Below are positions 31,971 through 43,440 of a stretch of DNA of 64,000 nucleotides, piece after piece. Both the position numbers and the translations under genes were made by a program. The DNA lies in contig JACTVC010000021.1 of the NCBI GenBank assembly GCA_018417955.1, positions 186,001 to 250,000 on the forward strand. Reading direction: 5' to 3'. The notes beneath the pieces are model-generated. The model ran no database searches. It saw only the letters and a program-made list of their open reading frames with translations, and had not been told where the DNA came from. Position 1 is the first letter of the stretch; each line of letters begins with the position of its first letter. The DNA is from Laccaria trichodermophora (lineage: Eukaryota; Basidiomycota; Agaricomycetes; Agaricales; Hydnangiaceae).

Positions 31971-33390
31971 TTAAATAAAGACAACTCTATCTAGCAAACG
32001 GTGCATATCAAATGGTACTCCGAAAGAGGGAGGAAACCACTCACTCCGATCCACAACTGCCAAAGAAAATTAACAACCACCTAGTGACTCAAAGGCAAAT
32101 TGGACTCACAGCCTTTTTCACCCTTGGAATTTATTACCATGTATCCTGGAAAAGACACTGTGGATGGAGTGTCAACAAATTGGTGGCAAAGCAAAAAAGG
32201 AAAGAAATACTGTGGATATACTTCATTTTGAGGATGACCCCATCGGTGTAAACAATCTCATCTTTGTTCATTGATAGCCAGCTGGGATTGTATTTACTGC
32301 AATCTGTGGTTGAATACTATAGGATGAGAAGCAGATTATCTCAGGAACTGTTACTCACCTTCGGTCTTGTTTACCCGAGCGCGCTTTGTGAATTTTGAAT
32401 CTGGTCCATGTGAAAGAGCACGGTTTGTAGCCACAGCGTCTAGTGGACTGAAAACTTGACCTGGTGTAGATTCAGCCTCTTGTTCCACTGCTGTATTGGC
32501 AGTTGCGTTGACAAGGGCTACGGGATCACCATCATCGCAACCCGGATAAGTGTCACTTTCGAAAGATATGATGTCAGTGTCACTCATCGCAGCATCACTA
32601 TTCACATCTTGGAAGAGTTCCATGTCCTTGTAGGATGCATGTCCCGGGGTGACCAGGCCTTCAACTTTTGCAATGCATGCTTTCAAAGACCCAGCGGTGT
32701 GAGGGGGTGTGATAAAGAGGGTGTTGATGCGTCCTAAAGAAATATCACTTTCATCAAAGGATGTCTTTGCCTTTTCATCTCCTTTTCCCTCTGATAAGTA
32801 AACGCGATAGTATACTGCAAAGCTGATGAGTGCACTATTTGAGTAGGAGACTTCAACAATACTTGCCATAATGGATCTCGGTATCATCAGAGCGTTCCGG
32901 TAGCTTCTCCAACTGCGAGACCTCCTCGGTCCTCTTTTCCGACTCCACGACCAACGCGATGGGATCTAGTTCGGACAGTCCTGGTCCAGAAGGACCGTAC
33001 ACAGAAAGGCGGGCAGAATCTTCTTTAGGTACTGGGCTTGAGAGCGGTGTGAAGAGAAGCGCCTTGTCGGGCTTCGAAAGGTCCTCAAGTTTACACAGGG
33101 ACCGCTTGATGGACGCCACAGTAAGAGGAGGTGCAAAAGATTTCGACGGAACGCGGCCAAGGAAACGGTCGTTGTTGTAGAGAGGGTGATTTGATTCGAA
33201 TGCGCCTAGGTTGGTGTATAGACGGTAATATACTACACGAGTAAATTAGGTCATTGAAGCCAGCAGTAGAGTTTTCGGGATAGGCCGCACCATAGCTAGG
33301 ACCCGTCCTTTTCGTTGACTTTCCTACTTTCGCAGCTGAATCAGTACCCCCTTTGCCGTCCAAGAAAGGGGTGGAACTGGATATGGACAT
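31971..33390 (-). CDS. Family A protein, copy 3
   Basis: Function unknown. Seven exons (33291-33390, 32867-33232, 32359-32814, 32211-32303, 32110-32145, 32045-32056, 31971-31990) give 360 aa without a stop. The leader is short (MSISSSTPFLDGKGG); an in-frame ATG 12 nt upstream is an alternative start. Domain 1 has YYRLYTNLGAFESN and LGRVPSKSFAPPLTVASIK; domain 2 has LGRINTLFITPPHTAGSLK. Exon 4 is CSKYNPSWLSMNKDEIVY. GC donor in intron 2. On its 5' side there is no SAM gene. Instead a RAE1 tail fragment and an inverted thioesterase relic follow, the mirror image of the region before copy 0. Confidence 0.72.
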
Positions 33391-33502
33391 CGTTGTTTCC
33401 AACCTGTTTGAATGTCAGCAAGATGGTGGATGGAAACAAAGAGTTATCAAACACGCCTTCAATCATCCACGAGGCATTGGCGCTTATGCGTCAACCGTCA
33501 CA

Positions 33503-33569
33503 TGGTCATGTTGGTGCGACGCTGGGGTCTAAGTAAGGATGAGAAGGTGAAGAAGCAGTTAAAGCAGTG
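33503..33569 (+). pseudogene. RAE1 3'-end fragment
   Basis: Reads GGTCATGTTGGTGCGACGC...GGGTCTAAG and then GAGAAGGTGAAGAAGCAG...TAA-free...CAGTGA. This matches the RAE1 codons for GHVGATPGSK joined directly to the final EEVKKRLKK-stop, with an intervening stretch missing. It is only a fragment and lies between family A copy 3 and a thioesterase relic. Confidence 0.7.
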
Positions 33570-33599
33570 AGGATTACACCTGGTAGTGTGACTGGATAC

Positions 33600-34844
33600 A
33601 ATTTGTATCATTCCGACCCGTTTTCGAACGCGGATTGTAGATATCAGTTTCTCTCCATCATGTTAATATCAACGTAGTCCTCTGCTCCCATGAACTTGTG
33701 CTGCCCCAGCCCCCATCTGCCTCCTAACAACCCCCACCGCCCCTCCCTCGGATCACACTTTCTCCCACCATCATCATTATACCACACAAGCGCCTCTTTC
33801 GACTGCGCCATCATCTTTCCCTGGGCTAGCGAGATGCAGAGGTGGCGACGTAAAAGGTGTTTCTGTCGCTTGTCAAGTTGTGCGGTTGTAATTGACTGAG
33901 GAAGGAGGAGTGGGGAGGAGCCGGTAGCCTATTTGGAGCTGTGGTTGTGGACGGAAGGGTGGGGTTAGCTAAGTTACGGGTTGTAGTTATGGGAGAGGAG
34001 GAGGCGGAAATGTGGGAGGTGAAAGAAGGCTATTGGGGAAGGGAGAGAAGGGAGGACGGAAGGAGGGAAAAAATGGAGAGAAGAAGGGAACGTACGGTAT
34101 CGGGATACGTAACGATCCTCCTGTACTGCACCTCTATGGATTTTAGGACGAGCGAAATCCCCTGGGCGTGGATCATGGCTTTGCGCGTTCGGGGCCACCG
34201 AGTTCGTCCCCGGGTGACATCATCCATTTTATTCGTGTCTGTAAGTAATCGTCAGCCTACAAAATCGAGAAAGGTGAATGAATGCGCACCGACTCGAAGA
34301 GCCACCTAACTAATTTTCTATGCATCAGCCTCTTCGCCTCTCTCTGTAATAATAGAAGACAACTCACCATAACGAACATCGTTGACATGCCTAAACATCA
34401 ACACCCCATCATCGAGCCCACTGAAACGCATCATGATCCCCAAACGATCCTCTGCTCCCAAAATGACATGGGGTCATCATATCCCCACTCCCTTGGACCC
34501 TCTTTCACTTGATCTAATGTATGCAGGGTGTCTGAGCGACCGGCTGGTCCTGGATTGAGCTCAGGGTAAGCTAGTGTTGACATTTGCGCTGCATGAGCAG
34601 GTGTTGGAGTTGCGGCGTGGTGGTGTTGGTGGTGGGGCATTGTGGAATAGCGAAGAGGGGTCACAGAAGGCTGTTCGACGGTACTGTGTTTTGGAGAGAG
34701 TTTGTGAGCGTTTTGAAGTGAGTGAGTGAAAGCGAGGGTATGGAGGTGCCGTGGATTCAGAAATGGCCGTCCGCATTGCACAATTGGGAGGGTTAAGGTA
34801 TTGATTGGCCAATGCCTGTTGGCTGGTATCACTTCGAAGAGCAA
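33600..34844 (-). pseudogene. 4HBT-type thioesterase relic
   Basis: Hot-dog-fold acyl-CoA thioesterase-like gene, broken. In order on the minus strand: a Pro/His-rich leader (MPHHQHHHAATPTPAHAA, from 34640); the first strand block 'PMSFWEQRIVWG'; a disrupted 'DHDAFQ...FRHVNDVRYG' with a 28-nt insertion that shifts the frame near 34400; 'NKMDDVTRGRTRW' then 'GISLVLKSIEVQYRRI' and 'VTYPDT'; and the last exon 'SKEALVWYNDDGGRKC'. The family normally has WGxxDxFxHVNNVRY and a LKSIxVxYRRPVTYPDT strand, which identifies it. A fragment of the same last exon is at 17790. Confidence 0.6.
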
Positions 34845-34961
34845 TCAAGATATCACTTTTTCAAGTATATTACGTGCAAGCTTTCCGACATATCGATAGA
34901 TTTGCGGTACCAATACATGGGTTTCATTCCGAAAGCATACACTTTCTTCGATATTCGCCAA

Positions 34962-36427
34962 TCATTCAAGAGAAATATAATCTAGCAAAACATCTGGTGA
35001 ATATCAAATACTCCGAAAAAGAGGAGCCCACTCACTCTTCCGCACAACTGCCAAAGAAAATTAACAACCACTTAGAGACCCGAGGCAAATTGGAGACTCA
35101 CAGCCCTTTTCACCGTTGGAATTAATCACCATGTAACCCGAAGCAAGGTCTGTTACGACAAAGCGTCAGCTTGAGAACTGGTAACAAAGCAGAAAAGAAA
35201 AGAAATACCGTTGTTGGCGGGGCGCCTCGTGGAGACGATAACTCCGTTCGTGTAAACGATCTCATCTTTGTTTATTGCTAGCCAGGTAGGGCGGTCTCTC
35301 GGGTAGTCTGCAGTCGGTTACTATTGTATAAAAATTAGATCGTCCGAGGAACTATTACTCACGGTAAGTATAAGTTAACCGAGCGCGTTTTGTGAATTTT
35401 GTATCTGGTTCATCTGAAAGGGCACGGCTTGTTGTCGCAGCCTTTTCTAGTGGATATTCACTGAGAACTTCACCCGATGTAGATTTGGCCTCTTGGTCCG
35501 CCGGCGCTGCTGCATTGGCGGTTGCATTGACAAGGGCTACAGGATCGTCTTCATCGCCTCCCGGGTGAGTGTCACCTTGAAAGGATATGACATCGGTGTC
35601 GCTCATAGCAGCATCACTACTCATGTCTTGGAAGAGTTCCATTTCCTTATAGAGTGCATGACTCGGCGTGACCAGGCCTTCGACTTTTGCGATATGTGCT
35701 TTCAAAGACCCGGCAGTGTGAGGGGGAGCGATGAAGAGGGTGTTGATGCGTCCTAACGAAATATCGCTTTCGTCAAAGGCTGTCTTTGTCTTTTCATCCC
35801 TTTTTCCCTCTGATAAGTAGACACGATAGTATACTGCAAAGTTGATGAGTGCACGGAAGTTTGTGTAGGAGACGTCAATATAAGACTTGCCGTAATGGAT
35901 ATCGGTATCATCAGAGCGTTCCGGGAGCTTCTCCGATTGCGACACCTCCTCTGTCCTCTTCTCCGACTCGACAACCAACGCTATTGGATCTTGTTCAGAC
36001 AGGCCTGGGCCAGAAGGAGCATACAAAGAGAGGCGGGCAGAGTCTTCTTTAGGTGCTGGGCTTGAGAGCGGTGTGAAGAGAAGCGCCTTGTTGGGCTCAG
36101 AGAGGCCCTCGATTTTGCACAGGGACCGCTTGATAGACGCCACGGTATGAGGAGGAGCAAAATAATTTGATGGAACGCGACCAATGAAACGGTCGTTGTG
36201 GTAGAGTGCGTGATTTGATTCAAATGCACCGAGTTTGGTAAATAGACGGTAATATACTGCATGAATGAATTAGGCCAGCAGTAGAGTTTTCGAGAGAGCG
36301 GCGCACCATAGCTAGGACCCGTCCTTTTAGTTGACTTTCGTCCTTTCGCTGCTGGATCTGTACCCCCTTTGCCGTCTAAAGAGGGAGTAGAATTGGATGT
36401 ATGATCATGCCGAGGCAGAGTAGACAT
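34962..36427 (-). CDS. Family A protein, copy 4
   Basis: Function unknown. Seven exons (36307-36427, 35891-36256, 35363-35833, 35209-35307, 35102-35149, 35036-35047, 34962-34981) join to 378 aa with no lesion. Domain 1 has YYRLFTKLGAFESN and IGRVPSNYFAPPHTVASIK; domain 2 has LGRINTLFIAPPHTAGSLK and DTDVISFQGDTHPGGDED. Exon 4 reads YPRDRPTWLAINKDEIVYTN, and exon 5 is 12 nt longer than in copies 2-3 (LASGYMVINSNGEKG). It ends NYISLE. GC donor in intron 2. It belongs with copy 6 by its tail. The upstream conserved block lies at about 36525-36640. Confidence 0.72.
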
Positions 36428-36829
36428 CACTGTCTCCGGCCAGAACCTGTTGAAGTATCAGCAACTTGAAGATGGACGATTGAAGGAGAGTTATCGGACA
36501 CGGCTTCATCATTCATCACATACCCATTCACGAGGCACAGGCGCTTATGCACCAATCGTCGACTTCCTGCCAGAGCGCGTAGGATTGTCCTCAGTCAAAC
36601 GAATAGCTCCGCCCTTCCTCCATCCAGCGTGGGCATGCACCGGCTCATCTTCGCGCCCGGAACAGTATGAAGACAGTCGCGAGTTCATGAGAAGCCACAA
36701 TTATATGGGGATTGAGGTGGAAATCAAGGATGATGGTACAGTTCTGGTGGTGCACTGGGAGAAATAGAGAGGTAACGAGGAAAGGTGGAAGTCGTGGGCT
36801 CAAACCTCTGTCATCAACTCCAGTGCACG

Positions 36830-37960
36830 CTCATTGACACCGACCATCTTCCATCCGACCAACAAAGGATCCCCCAATGGCCCTCACCCTCGCAAGTGCT
36901 TACTGTCTGATAACACGGTCGCCGAAATCGCTTATACCACCACGCCACAGCTAAAACATACCGCCTCAAGAGTTCCACGGCGAAAAGGTTTTCGCAACGT
37001 CATGACGGCGAAGTTTCAGCTGAACACGTCCCCCATGACCTTCGTCCGAATTTATCCTCATCTATTCCCCTGATCTCGTAGGACCATACTTATGTGCGTA
37101 TTTTACATCATCGTCAGACTTTCACCCCTCACGAATGTTTAGGCATAAGATGAGACTCTGCTCAACGATGAAACTCGCCAACTCGTTGTGGTGCTCCGAT
37201 AATTTAGCATGTCGTGGGATGGGACAGTCTATACTACGATTCTGGCGCGCAACAACTGCGAGGAATGGCGTTACACGTTCGCGGAGCCTTTGAATACCCT
37301 CGTGCCCGATGTTTGGCTCATACCTTTGTTGACGGATCGTTGGGGGAGGGCAAAGAACGGCTGCCCGACGAGTTCCTTCTTGAACTTGCAAATCATGGTG
37401 TGTTTCATCCCAACCAGGCTTGTTTATCGGCGTAACCTTATCGTCGTCATTTCAGACATGAGTTGCGTTTCGCCCCATGTCAAAGTCCCGTCAAACAGAT
37501 ACTTAGGGAAGATCTCAAGAGGACAAGTTTTTCCCAAGCGAAAGCGTTTATCGGTACCAGAGGCTTCTCATTTAGCATCAGACAAATCAGCTAGAGGGAT
37601 CATTCCTTCCGATCGACGACGTAAGCTTAGGGAGTCTCCTTGTGCTTCCCATTCAGGTTCTTACTATCCTTGTCCAGGCCCTTTCCCACCCCGTCCAGAT
37701 AGAGCTCCTTCCACCAGCTGTCCAAATCAAGCCAGGAGGTTCACGTCATGGTGGTGGTGGTGAGAAGAGTGAGGAGAAGGTTGATGAAGCCGGTGGGAGG
37801 AGAAAGACGAAGACGAGGGGAAAGGGCAAGGGAAGGAGGAAGCCGTCGATGAGAAAAGCATTAAGGAGAAGGACAACAATGAGAAGAAGAAGAAAGACAC
37901 AAGAGATGAGGGAGACGAGAAGAAACTGGACTTATAACCATATTCGACGTTGGCCCACCT
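36830..37960 (+). pseudogene. Family C relic, copy 1 (unidentified Agaricomycete gene)
   Basis: Not identified. Segments in changing frames recall a conserved uncharacterised mushroom protein: 'LLSDNTVAEIAYTTTP', then after a gap 'SLYYDSGAQQLRGMAL' with 'HVRGAFEYPRARCLAH', 'LPDEFLLELANHG', and 'VLTILVQALSHPVQIELLPP'. A Lys/Arg/Glu-rich end follows (37770-37930). Several frameshifts and stops make it non-functional. It lies between copy 4 and a SAM-gene 3' fragment. A second relic is at 41960-43440. Confidence 0.5.
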
Positions 37961-37989
37961 TCATATCATGGACCTGCCAAATAGAAACA

Positions 37990-38775
37990 AGTCCAAGACT
38001 CTGATATATCGACCCCCATAGACTCAAACCTCACTCCCTCGCCTCAAATGACTCAAACTCAAACTCGATCCGCCTCCGGATAGCGCTCAGAACCGCCAAA
38101 AAGCGCTGAGCCAGCGTGAACTCGGACTGGTGGCTAGACAAGAGAAGATTGAGGGAACAGATGAGAGGTTAAAGGGCTGCAGAGGGCTGTTGGGTGTCGT
38201 GACGACGCTCTTGGGCAGCGTGAGGAGGCGTTGAGCCTGCGGAGGGAGAAAAATATGCGAGAGAGGGAAAAGAAAGTTGTGGAACTGCAAGAAGCAATTG
38301 ACGAACCAGAACATGCACTCGATCAGAGAGCATCTGAGCTTGAAGGAAGAACTCGAGGAAGAAATGGAAACGTGTTCTGCTCAACTTAGTGGTTTTAACG
38401 CGTCCACTTTGGCACTTGATTCGAATTCATGGGCCATTACTCTTCTTCACCGAATTCGGTCTGTCGTCACGGTCTTTCGTGTACTGGCCACAAAACATCT
38501 TCGTTCCTCCTTTGCTCCTACCCCCTCTTCCCCTAACCCAAGTTCTTCCTCCAACCCGCTTCCACTGCCGCCCCCATCCTTTCCTCCTGAAGCCCCCTCG
38601 GAAGAAGACCTTGACGCCACTGGGAAGCCCGACGTGATCTCTCAACGGGTGGATGAGGAAGCTACCTCATACTTGTGGATTTTGGCATGTTTGCTGTCGT
38701 ATTCAGCGTTTGCACGGAGACACCAAATGATTGAGGTGCTGGTATGTAGATGTAAGCTATGTATGAGTAACTAAA
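37990..38775 (+). pseudogene. SAM/coiled-coil gene, unit 4, 3' relic
   Basis: Coiled-coil codons (QKALSQRELGLVARQEKIEG, then a GCRGLLGVV block and an EEAIDEPEHALDQRASEL-like heptad run) are followed by a Ser/Pro-rich linker (NPSSSSNPLPLPPP) and the hydrophobic tail 'YLWILACLLSYSAFA'. The same order is seen at 62270-62990. The SAM domain and middle part are absent here, replaced by family C sequence. Confidence 0.55.
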
Positions 38776-38927
38776 GGCACGTATTACATTAGGACGCGTG
38801 CGACGTACGTATCACGGGGAGGAATGAACATGAAATAAGATATGTGAGTAAAGGGAACCAAATGTCAGTAAAAGAATAGTCCGAAGTTATGGAGGACGGT
38901 AACTGCGAGGACGTCGTCACTTTTGAG

Positions 38928-39366
38928 TCACACTTCTTCGAAAGCCACTGCAGCTGGCTCCTCGGGCTCTGCAACCTCTGGGATGATCAGTGCCTCAGTA
39001 GCAGCAAGCTCCTTAGCAGCTGGGGCAGCCTAAAAGAAAGTTCAACGACTGAAAGTAAAGAGGAAAAGAAAAAAAGAAAACCTCTTTCTTCTTCTTCTCC
39101 TTCTTGGGGCTCTTGGAACCCTTGGACTTTTTGTCACCCCTGAAAGGGTTGAAGAGCTTGGACAGCAGGCCAGGACTCTTGGGCCTGTCCTCCTTCTTCA
39201 GCTCAGCATTAGCCTAGAAGAAAAAAGCTTAGCGAGAATAAAAAACAAAACAAAATAAACAAACAGGCTTGGCCTCTTCAGTAGCAGCCGCCTCGGGGGC
39301 TTCCTCAACAACAGTGTCGGCAGGTACCTCTGAGGTAGTGACGGGCACTTCAGAACCTCTTCCTCA
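38928..39366 (-). pseudogene. 3' part of an acidic/lysine-rich protein gene, joined to family A copy 5
   Basis: Three exon pieces on the minus strand (about 39265-39366, 39082-39213, 38928-39029) are in one frame: an acidic Ala/Glu stretch (TSEVPADTVVEEAPEAAA), then 'RPKSPGLLSKLFNPFRGD' with a KKSKGSKSPKKEKKKE run, then an acidic end PEEPAAVAFEEV and TGA. I remember similar 'SPGLL-KLF-PF-G-K' proteins in basidiomycetes but know no function. The 5' part is missing; the piece abuts the truncated end of copy 5. Confidence 0.55.
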
Positions 39367-39369
39367 ACA

Positions 39370-40384
39370 TGGGTATAAATTAACTAACCTCGTTTCGTGA
39401 TTTTTGATTCCGTCCCATCTGAAGGAAAATGGTTTGCTGATGCTTAGCATTGTTGATACTGACTGAAAACGTTACCGTATGCATTGACAAGGGCTATGGG
39501 ATCACCTCGATCGCTACCAGGATAAGTGTCACCTAGGAAGGATATGACATTCGCGTCGCTCATAGTAACGTCACTGTTCACGTCTTGGAAGAGTTCCATG
39601 TCCTTGTAAAGTGCATGACCCGGCGTGGCGAGGCCTTCAACTTTTGCGATGCATGATTTCAGAGACCCAGCGGTGTGAGGGGGAGCAACGAAGAGGGTGT
39701 TGATGCGTCCTAACGAAATATCACTTTTGTCAAAGGACGTCTTTGACTTTTTATCTCCTCCTTCTGATGAGTAGACGCGATAGTATACTACAATCCTGAT
39801 GAGTGCACTATTTGGGTAGGAGACGCCGACAAGACTTGCCATAGTGGGTATCAATATCATCAGAGCGTTTCGGAGGCTTCTGCGACTGCGAGACCTTCTT
39901 GATCCTCTTCTCCGACTCGACCACCAACACGATCGGATCTTGCTCAGACAGGCCTGGCCCAGAAGAAGCGTACAAGGAAAGGCGGGCAGTGTCTTCCTTA
40001 GGTGCTGGGCTTGAGAGCGATGTGAAGAGAAGCGCCTTGGAGGGCTCCGCAAGACCCTCAAGTTTGCACAAGGACCATTTGATAGACGCCACGGTGTGAG
40101 GAGGGGCAAAAGATTTCGAGGGAATGCGGCCAATGAAACGGTCGTCGTGGTAGAGGGCGTGATTTGATTCGAATGCACCGAGTTTAGTGTATAGACGATA
40201 ATATACTGCATAGATAAATTATGCCACTGAACCAAGAGTTGAAGTTTTCGGAATAGTGCGCACCATAGCCAGGACCCATCCTTTCTGTTGACTTTCCTGC
40301 TTTCGCTGCTGAATGTGGACCCCTTTTGCCGTCTAAAGGAGTGGAGCTGGACGGAGGATCATGATCAGGCAGAGTACTAGACAT
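39370..40384 (-). pseudogene. Family A, copy 5 (3'-truncated)
   Basis: Exons 1-2 (40264-40384, 39840-40205) are intact: MSSTLPDHDPPSSSTPLD, and domain 1 with IGRIPSKSFAPPHTVASIK. Exon 3 starts at 39787 with a good domain 2 (LGRINTLFVAPPHTAGSLK). After 'DPIALVNAYGNVF' it runs to a TAA at 39444-39446, and homology to normal copies fades near 39376. Exons 4-7 are gone. Unrelated coding sequence follows on the same strand at 39366, so the end was lost by a rearrangement. Confidence 0.7.
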
Positions 40385-40899
40385 TGCTGTTCCCAACCAG
40401 AACCTGTTGATATGTTGGCAAGATGGACGAATGGAGGAAACGGACACGCCAAGGGACACGCCTTCGGCGCTCACCGCTCACCGCCCAGGCACTGACACTG
40501 GCACTTATGCATCTGCATCAACCGTGGTCTTGCTGCCAGAACACGTAGTTCACAAGTTAAGCGGGTAGCTCTGCCTTCCCTCCATCCTGTGCATGCACCG
40601 GCCTCTCAAACTCTCAACTTCCCCAGTGCCTGGAAAAGCGTCAGAGTGCGAGTTCATGTGGGTCGACGAGCACCTGGGAAGAGAGGTGGAAGTAAAGGTT
40701 GGGAGAGAGGTGGAAGTAAAGGTTGATGATACAGTTATGGGTGCGCTGGAAGTGACGAAGGTCAGATTGATACAACAGCGAGCATTACGCACATGTACCG
40801 TAAGTTTCCGATACTTGGACTCTGAATTTCCAAACTTGTTTCAAACCTCTGTTATCAATTCCAGTTCGCGCTCATATGATTCTAACCGACCAACACCTA

Positions 40900-43440
40900 C
40901 AGCAAGTAAGATCGTTACACGGGCCTCAAATTTCAATTTAGCGCCTCATCCTCGCAAGCGCTTACAGCCGTTTCGGAAAAGCTTGACTATGCGTGATTTG
41001 ATGTGACGAAAAATCAACTAAATCCAAAAATTCAGCAAATGCAAAAAAGCCACGAAAGAGCCGTAAGACGTCGTGAACGAGTGTAATGGATTGTTTACAA
41101 CAATGCTGAGATGTATGTATGAGCGGTAGTCTATCTAACATCGCTGTAACTGCACCGATCGTCGTCACTGAGGACTGGATCATATACGGCTGGCTGTATA
41201 GGATGATGACCTCTCACAAAGAAAGAGGGGAAGAGGGGAAGGTGACCATTATAAGGCTCTAGATATTGAAGAAGAAATTCATCTGGAAAGAGTGACCGAG
41301 GGAGGGAGGCAAGGGGAGACGGAGGATGGTAGAGTTGTGACAGCTGCCAATGCCGCATGATCTAGCTCGAAAAATCTGCTCTGTTGCATCGGGTAGAGCT
41401 TCTCCGAATCACGCTAACCATGGAGCCCTCGGTGTGTTTGTGGTGCAGATGTTGTGGGAACCCATGAGAGCCCTAAGGCTACACACGAGGGAGTGCGTGG
41501 TGCATCACGAATCCAGAAGCGAAGGGCGAGAAGGGGGGGATGATGAACGAGGCATAGAAAGCTTTCCGAATGCATATCAGCTGGAAAGAGCTTGAATAAT
41601 GTTTTCAGGGTAAGGACGGTTGGTAGATGGCTGAGGAACGCGCACCAAATCTGCCACTGCCTTCTGCCACTCGAGGCGTGCAATCACTGCTACATTTGGT
41701 TCATATCCAGTGTTCTCCTCTCCTCCGAGTATTCTCTGGCGCTTCTCGGGCGTTCGCGATGTCGAAACGTCGGTATTGTTTTCGATTTGTCGTCCGCGTC
41801 ACTGGCAACACCTTCATAGCGTTTCAGTTTCAAATTGTACTGAAAAGGCTCGATTCGTTTGTTACACTCTATAGGATGCATTTGGAGTCGACAACGGATG
41901 CTAGACTGGCAAAAAAACGACGAAAAGCCCCAGACTCGTTTTTTAGATTTTGTTGATTTATTATATATTCCATTGCATCAAATCACACGTGGACAAGCTT
42001 TTCCGAAACGGCTGTACCATCTGATAATTCGGTCGCGATCCCTGTATCATATCCGAGTGCGGTTCGCTGACTTCTTCATCACATCCTTCGAGTCTACCGA
42101 TAAACAAGGCGCCGTCTCCCAAAACAGACCACATAAAGAGGTCCACGGCGAAAAGGCTTATAACGGCGAGATTTCTCAATACCAATCACATGGCTTTGTC
42201 CAAATTTCTCCTTATCCATTGCCTTGCAACGAATTTCTCTTCCATCTTGAAGGACCATGTGCGTATCTTACATCACCCTCGGATTCTCACCTCTCACGAA
42301 TGTTTAGCTCAACAATGAAAAGCTCGCCATGATTGCCGTGCCACACTACCAAGTACTCCGATAATTCAGCATATCGCGGGATGGGACAACCTATACTACG
42401 ATTTCGGCGTTCGACAACCGGGTCTTCTTGTTTAGTACGTCGAATCCTTGTCATCTCCGCAAAATTAGTTGAACACCATATATGCTAGGGTTTGTTCAGC
42501 GTTCTCATCCGGAAGTTGAATGCGAGTTGTCGCCCCCCCCCCTTGCGGCGTCGTCTCTTTTCTAGCGGGAGATCACATTGATTCTCTAGATCCACCCGGA
42601 ACGGTTGTGAAGGACCACTCAGTGCCGTTCGTCGTTCTTCAAAAGGCCAGCCGAGCCGTAAGCACCAGAGCTCTAAAACCAGAAGGAGGCTATACCAATG
42701 TGTCTCTTGAGGATTGTACTCGGGGCCTTTCGAGTGTGTATGGATTTTTATCGAGAAAGTGCTGCCTATGGTCTGAAGCGGTTCCCACCAAAAGGTCTCC
42801 GCCACGTCACGACAGCAAAGTCATCACATTTTGGCCGATATTACGATTCCAGCATTCAACGACCAACTTATTGTTATGCAAGGTTGGGGTAACATCACCT
42901 GTTTGTGGACCTCAAGGAGTGGCTCTTAATTATTCACTACCAGGCCCAACGGATCGTGGGGGAAACGAAAGGCTAGTCGTCCAGCAAGTCCCTAGATGAC
43001 CTTCTCAAGCACGCTCAACGTCGACTGGCAAATCATGGTGCGTTGCCACGGTGCCTGCTTGATTGACCTAACCCCATTCCAGACAAAACCTGGGACACTA
43101 CAGTGATTTCTCAAACCCCCTTCGCTCCATGCAAAACTCCACTGGCAAGAACTTCCGATTTCTATACAAGTCAAGGGTTTGCTTGCCAAAGTTCCACCAA
43201 GCAGATAGGAAGCTCAAGAAGACAGGTTTTCCTATCGAAGGCGTTGGTCGGTACAAGAGGCTTCTTATCTAGCCTTCAGACAAATTGGCTAGAGGAATCG
43301 TTTATTTTCGATGATGACGTAAGCTCATCACTCATGAGCTCTCGTAATTTTCGAGTTTTCACCAGCGCGGTGCAGAAAGTTTCCCTCATCGTCCGGATAT
43401 AGTGCTCCTTCCACCAGCTGTCCACATTAAGGCGGGAGGG
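40900..43440 (+). pseudogene. Family C relic, copy 2, split by an inverted repeat
   Basis: Not identified. A start-like piece near 40940-41000 is followed about 950 bp later by the body (41960-42430), reading 'HGFVQISPYPLPCNEFLF' with 'HLEGPCAYLTSPSDS', then 'GMGQPILR' equivalents. After about 350 bp of unrelated sequence, parts at 43010-43400 resemble 'CHGACLIDLTPFQTKPG' and 'FLSKALVGTRGF'. Order and spacing match the relic at 36830. Multiple frameshifts and stops. It sits between copy 5 and a SAM-gene 3' fragment. Confidence 0.5.
40968..42014. repeat. Inverted repeat with ~60-80 bp arms
   Basis: CCGTTTCGGAAAAGCTTG...GTGATTTGATG at about 40968-41005, and an AAATCAACTAAATCCAAAAA end to 41032, recur in reverse complement at about 41938-42014 (CATCAAATCACACG...CAAGCTTTTCCGAAACGG). 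The 900 bp between the arms contain no recognised gene. The arrangement suggests an inverted duplication of the family C 5' region. Confidence 0.55.
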
